Source: Chamaecrista fasciculata (Eukaryota; Streptophyta; Magnoliopsida; Fabales; Fabaceae). From it: 64,000 bases of DNA. The notes beneath the pieces were generated by a model. That model was not told the origin of the DNA, did no database searches, and saw nothing but the letters and a program-made list of their open reading frames with translations. How positions within the stretch are numbered: position 1 is the stretch's first letter; the number at the start of each line of letters is the position of its first letter. The DNA is taken from contig QANZ01037024.1 of assembly GCA_003254925.1 (NCBI GenBank), forward strand, positions 176,056 through 240,055, in the 5' to 3' direction. Positions 59,499 to 64,000 of the stretch are shown here, in pieces. The position numbers and the translations under genes are program-made.

Positions 59499-60459
59499 CT
59501 AGTAGAAAAAGGCATTTCTGATGTGATTCAGCTCTCTAGTCACATCTGTTATGTTCATTCTCTCATATGGCGTATCAACTGAACAAGCAAGTCCAATCTT
59601 AAAAATTGAAGCTAAGAACTTCATCAAATTAGGATGAACAAGGGTTTGGATCCCCTCATTTTCGTCTTCAATAGTTACAACTCCTTCACCTCTTGGGAAC
59701 ATATTTGGATCAGCAATCTGCAGAAGATGATCTGGAAATGCAATCTTGACATAGTTGTGAAGATTATGACACTCTTTAAACATTTCATCTGTGGGTCTTC
59801 TTCCAGTAAACACTTCAAGTATTAGAATTCCAAAACTATACGTGTCACCATGTGTAGACACAGTGGAGCCCATTCCATATTCTGAAATAATATAAAGAAA
59901 ATTTGTTAATGTTGTCAAAGCATATATATATTCATTGCAAAAATGTAACAGGAAGAAAAAATATCATTCAAGAGAAAAAAAGGTATTTGAAGAATTTAAA
60001 ATGCAAAATAAAATTAATTACCCTGAGATGCATAGCCAATAGTACCTTTAAATCCCGTTGTGCTGCTTTGATTATCAGAGACAAGCCTTGCTAAGCCAAA
60101 ATCACTCACATGAGCAACCATGTCTCCATCAAGAAGGATATTGCTTGGGTTTAAATCACAATGAATGATGCGTTGCTCACATTCGCAGTGAAGATAATGC
60201 AATGATGAAGCAACATTTATGATTACATTTAATCTTTGATCAAAAACAAGTTTAGGATGATTTTCTCTTTCTGTACTTGGATGCAACCATTTCTCTAAGC
60301 TTCCATTTTCCATGTACTCAAAGACAATAGCTTTAAATTCATCATCATTGTAATCTATATATGCTGGAGCAACATGTTAAAACTTTTACCAAATTCCGGT
60401 GTATATTTCTAAGTGCATTACATTCAGCAATGAAACTCTTGTGAGCTCCCTTCTTTTGT
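59499..60459 (-). pseudogene. G9: 5'-truncated receptor kinase pseudogene
   Basis: Only the kinase C-lobe and part of the N-lobe survive. Exon 1 remnant is 60022-60459, the intron 59882-60021 and exon 2 is 59499-59881, ending RNAFFY as in G2. Homology stops at about 60459, just inside QKKGAHKSF, where a CACTA transposase fragment begins. Damage: a 4-bp tata insertion near 60357 shifts the frame before DYN, the APE segment is ASQEYG instead of APPEYG, and HCDLKPSN reads HCDLNPSN. Variants such as LEKWLHPS and ECEQRIIHCD group it with G5 and G7. Confidence 0.9.
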
Positions 60460-60754
60460 TCCTCTTAGCTACTTCAAACTTCCTCTGCCACAGAGGGTTG
60501 AGCCAAATATCTACTAATCCATTTCAAACTTTAGTTCTCATCCCCATCGGCCCATGGACCTTTGCATCAGCCAAATTTGTTGAATTGGCAGTTTCTAAGG
60601 CTTTCGTTCGTGCCTTTTTAAGCATGTCTGGGTAACAATCCAAGCACGTCCTATTCCAAACATCTCTAGCTATGCTTCAAACATATTGTGATTCAAAGTT
60701 ATATTTTGCCTACAATAGCAATGGAAAGAAATATTATAATCTCTTACATCATAG

Positions 60755-60788
<34 letters not shown>

Positions 60789-61140
60789 AATTTGATTTAA
60801 GTATTACCATGAATTCATCAAACAACGCATCCTTTACATCAGTGGGATAATCTCTCCACCTTTCAGTTGGGCTGGGCATCCTCATGAGCAAAGATGACAT
60901 AATGTCACGAGTCACCTCATGAGGGGCAAACCGTCTCCTACATATTTTCTAATATTATGAAAGGCCAATATATTTTTATGTATAAAATTGAAATATTACT
61001 AATACTTACGGATTTTCAATAGAATCCACTGTAATAACCCTCCTACGGATTCTCATAGAAGTCATTATGATCACTCTCTTCATCGTCATCAATAAATTAA
61101 TCAACATTTGGATCAACCACATGAACTTCATCTGCGTTCA
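60460..61140 (-). pseudogene. CACTA (En/Spm, Ptta-type) transposase fragment
   Basis: Minus-strand pieces separated by a likely intron with a (TA)n tract (60757-60784): RRFAPHEVTRDIMSSL, TERWRDYPTDVKDALFDEFM, NHNMFEA, then KKARTKALETANSTN and MGMRTKVWNGLVDIWLNPLW. The 'W..yP.dvk..l.deFm' and 'W..Lv.iW..p.wq.k' pattern fits the plant Ptta/En/Spm transposase family. Stops and frame changes make it defective. An acidic stretch (61060-61130) may be its upstream part. It sits exactly at the G9 breakpoint. Confidence 0.6.
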
Positions 61141-62771
61141 CATCTTCCTAAAGTGCAAAAATTAAACACAACCCAAAGTAGACTTTGAACCTCTAGACAA
61201 ACCCCAAAACATCACACCAAGTCCAGCCACCAAAACAAACATGAAAGATCATGAAAACCACTTTAGAATGACCCTAAATGGACTCCATATTGTGACAGAA
61301 CATTAAGACCACAAAGACACTTGAAAAAGCATTGAAACAAACCTAAAACCACAAAGACAATGAGACATTTGACAAGAATCTACAATAATGAGAAAACATT
61401 ATAAGAGAAAATAAAGGAATGAAACAAAAGTTTAGGAGATAGAGAATTTGAAATGGTTCCTCAACATTCGGATCATCAAAAAAATTAAACTCAAATTATA
61501 ATGCAATTACCAAGTATGAGTTGTTAGATTTGAATTATAGGCTTCACAAGGCATACGGTTCCTCTTAAAAGGTAAAAAAAAAAGAATTCAAAAGGGTTGA
61601 GTATCTCAAACATTGACTATTTTAAATCTTCTGTGAGTTTCTTTAATTTGCAGACTGCTTGCCTCACTCTGTCTTCAAGAAATCTTCTTAATAAATCTGC
61701 ATCATACATATATAATTATCTATAAATTTGAGTGACTTGAAAGGCCCATTATCATTTTACTAGGACTGGGACTCATGTTTTGGATAAGTGATAATATAAT
61801 AATTCTGCAGTTTCAAGTTTAACTCAACCTTTTTTTGCTGATGTATCTTAAATTATCTATAAATAAAGCTGGAGTACAGAGTACTGTCACAAAGAACATT
61901 ACTTTGATCTAGGTCAGATTGATTTCTCTCTTTCTCTGAATTGCATAGAAAAAACATGTATAAAGATATATACAATTAGGAAGTACGTTGTAAGAATATT
62001 TAAAATATATTGAAATAAGGCAAGTATGGGAGAAAACCTGAATATTATACTATCTTTCCGATTCAAAATATTATTTGGATTTCATAACTACAACACTGTC
62101 ATAACCCTATATGATAATACCCTTCTTCAGTGGAATACCATGTAGACTGTAGCCAAACAAGTATTAATATCTAGTACATATCTATTGGATATAAATAATA
62201 AGGAGCTGATGCATGTGACTTGTGTCTTAATGGAATCTTCCAAGCTACGAAGTTCATATGCATCACAAATGTAAGTCAAGAAGACTGGTTGAATATTAGT
62301 ATAACACTTGCCTTTGGAAAATTGATCAATCATAAGAATTGGGTTGAAGAATTGAATACAAAGGAAACCACAACTGCAACAAAAGAAAGTGGCAAGGAAA
62401 ATAAGCTATTACCAAGCAACTAGACAGAATATTTTTAAATAAGTAAAAAAATTTCTTTAAGAACAGCAAATTTTTTGCCCATATCTTAAGAACAGAATTA
62501 CATATCTATATGGAAAAACAACAAGAACAGTAGTAATATATCCTATAATCAGATTTTTAAACAAAATAGGAATACCATTAACGACGTGATGGTGAAGAAA
62601 GAACAAACTGGGGTGAAGAAATTGAAAGCTCTGTCTCGCAAACAAGAAATGCAGAAGAGAACTGATGAGGCAAAATAAGTATACATTGTTCACAAAATAG
62701 GTGAATGTGGGAAAATTGTTAGGGTAATGAAAATGTGAGAGATGGATTGGAGGGAATGATTTTAGGGAAAA
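61141..62771. other. Non-genic spacer
   Basis: AT-rich, with several short ORFs (for example around 62220-62420 and 62457-62792) that show no domain, no codon-like composition and no match to neighbours. Nothing recognised. Confidence 0.35.
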
Positions 62772-62934
62772 TCTTATATTATATGGCTCCACCCTTTCTG
62801 GTCGTCCACATTTTAAAACTATAGTACAAAATTAATAATAAGAGGAAAATTATTATTTGATCCCTTCTTTTTTACTGTGTTAAGGATTTAGTCCCTCATT
62901 TATTTTAAATATAACGGACACGCAAAGCCTCTAG
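62772..62934 (+). mobile_element. Helitron-like element, 163 bp, relative of 51257-51472
   Basis: Begins TC after A and ends CTAG before T. Shares the 3' part (tttagtccctcatttatttt-like, acacgcaaagcctctag) and 'tattatatggctcc'-like 5' part with the 51257 element. The flanks on both sides carry a 'ggaggga..attttaggg' repeat. Confidence 0.68.
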
Positions 62935-63059
62935 TAGAAAGAATGGAGGGAACAATTTTAGGGTAATAAAAAGAATGGAGGGTACTCCAAAATTTTAGCG
63001 TGAAAAACAAAAGAAAAGCTGATAATAGAGCATACAAACAAGGAAAAACAATAACTACA

Positions 63060-63345
63060 GAATTTTTCATAGTTAATCCGTAGTCATTTTAGATTTACAA
63101 AAAAAAAAAACATTAGCTATGGGAATTTTCAGTAGCTACTAACGTTAGTTATGGAATTTATTTAGTTATAAAAAAATTATAGCAATTCCGTAATCATTCT
63201 ATAGCAAATATTTTTTCGAAATATCCTTTTCTTTATATTAGCTACGGAATTTTTTTCCATAGCTAATTTATAGTTTATTAGTTACCGATTAGCTATAGAA
63301 ATTTTTCGCAGCAAAATTTTGTAATTTGTTTTTTTTCTTGTAGTG
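63060..63345 (-). mobile_element. CACTA element terminus with subterminal repeats
   Basis: The right edge reads ttttttttcttgtagtg, that is CACTACAAGAAAAAAAA on the minus strand, the classical CACTA terminus. Just inside are inverted and direct copies of 'ttagctatggaatttt' type, as in subterminal repeats. The partner terminus was not found. It may belong with the transposase fragment at 60460-61140. Confidence 0.7.
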
Positions 63346-64000
63346 ATAATTTTCCCTGTTCACTAATTAGAAAAGGGTATTTATAATGTTTCTCGAATTT
63401 TAATTTCCTTCTTGAACTATTTTAATTCGAGCAAGATTCTTCTTGTTAACAAAGTTTGCAAAATCTAAATTTAAAATTCAAAATTGAGAATTGCATTTAG
63501 TTTTGGGCAAGATTTGTGCTCTAATGAAAATATCTCTTTGAGATCTTGAAATTGGATCTTCTTGATTGAGATTGAAATTTGATCTGCAAAATCAATGGAA
63601 AATAATATAAACTTATATCCTAAGTTTAAAAGATATGACGTTCATAAAATATCAAATTTAAACACAAGATATTATATTTTGAATTTAAACTTAGGATAAA
63701 TAGAAAAATCAAATAATTGAGATATATCGTTCATTAGAATGGAATCATAATTTCTTTTTTGGACCGAGAATGAAATCATGATTTGAATACAAATATATTA
63801 GCAAGTATCCCTCTAAAAATGGACAAAATAATATAGTTATCAAAGGATATAACGTTAATCTTGCTAATAGTACACGAGAGATATCACAATTTGAAAATAA
63901 TTTGTAAGTTCTATAAAGCTGATGAGAATTTTATCTCGCGATATCCTTCTATAATAAATTTGATATCCATCTAGATTTTAAGAAATTATATATATATATA
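63346..64000. other. AT-rich non-genic end of window
   Basis: No ORF of note. Contains a diffuse inverted repeat of 'cctaagtttaaaagatat' and 'atattttgaatttaaactta' at about 63616-63700, and a (TA)n tract at the very end. Confidence 0.35.

Noticed and set aside
60014-60313. Independent 99-aa kinase-like gene
   Set aside because: It is the in-frame remnant of G9 between a 4-bp insertion and the splice donor.
61141-62800. Small ORFs at 62127-62333, 62220-62423 and 62457-62792
   Set aside because: No domain, conservation, or splice pattern; expected by chance in AT-rich DNA.
1-64000. A wholly new molecular system
   Set aside because: Every coding region I can read is a known family (LRR-RLK XII, copia Pol, CACTA transposase, FLA fragment); the novelty is in arrangement and repeats.

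Overview
This is plant nuclear DNA from a eudicot: AT-rich, with long intergenic stretches, spliced genes (GT..AG introns) and many transposon relics. The receptor kinases read like subfamily XII LRR receptor kinases of fabids (legume-like by eye). The species cannot be fixed from the sequence alone.

The core of the window is a tandem cluster of eight LRR receptor-like kinase loci, all on the minus strand. They belong to the EFR/FLS2/Xa21/At3g47570 type (LRR-RLK XII, non-RD kinases). I call them G1 (1-2856, cut by the window edge), G2 (6724-9916, frameshifted), G4 (12599-15835), G5 (27596-30766), G6 (34909-38078), G7 (49150-50679, truncated pseudogene), G8 (53123-56282) and G9 (59499-60459, truncated pseudogene). 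The number G3 is kept for a 5' flank without a gene at 10660-11235. The intact members (G5, G6, G8, probably G4) encode about 1013-1034 aa: signal peptide, N-terminal LRR cap, about 21-22 LRRs, one membrane helix and a Ser/Thr kinase whose catalytic motif is HCD rather than HRD. Each has a short phase-1 intron of about 85-135 bp that splits the Glu codon of the kinase APE motif. A second conserved intron appears to lie in the 3' UTR, just after the stop codon. Expected role: surface receptors for microbial patterns or apoplastic peptides in immunity. The ligand is unknown.

The copies show ongoing birth, exchange and decay. G6 is a mosaic of G5-, G4- and G8-type sequence. G1 has a 1-bp deletion in its signal peptide. 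G2 has a 2-bp deletion in the LRRs. G4 has lost the ancestral start codon in a small deletion. G7 and G9 lack most LRRs and carry stops or frameshifts.

The intergenic DNA holds many mobile elements. Because the cluster is built from duplicated segments, several insertions have an intact empty site in a paralogous segment. Mutator-like MITEs with 9-bp duplications lie at 3156, 3990, 31243, 45973 and 47946. A Stowaway MITE (TA duplication) is at 48437. Two Helitron-like elements (5' TC, 3' CTAG, A/T target) are at 51257 and 62772. Two SINEs with 15- and 18-bp duplications are at 43213 and 47136. Two adjacent Pack-MULE-like elements (17155-18289 and 18953-20211) carry host-gene fragments; the second is recognisably a fasciclin-like arabinogalactan protein gene. 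Also present are a decayed Ty1/copia RNaseH region (33.2-33.96 kb), a probable solo gypsy-type LTR (39.6-42.9 kb) with a nested insertion, CACTA (En/Spm) transposase and terminus relics (60.5-63.35 kb), a roughly 1.9-kb degenerate quasi-palindromic array (43.5-45.4 kb), and three tandem arrays (22.8-24.8 kb).

I found no RNA gene, CRISPR array or operon, and no convincing new molecular system. The parts most worth a second look are the mosaic receptor genes, the Pack-MULEs and the paralogue-dated insertions.
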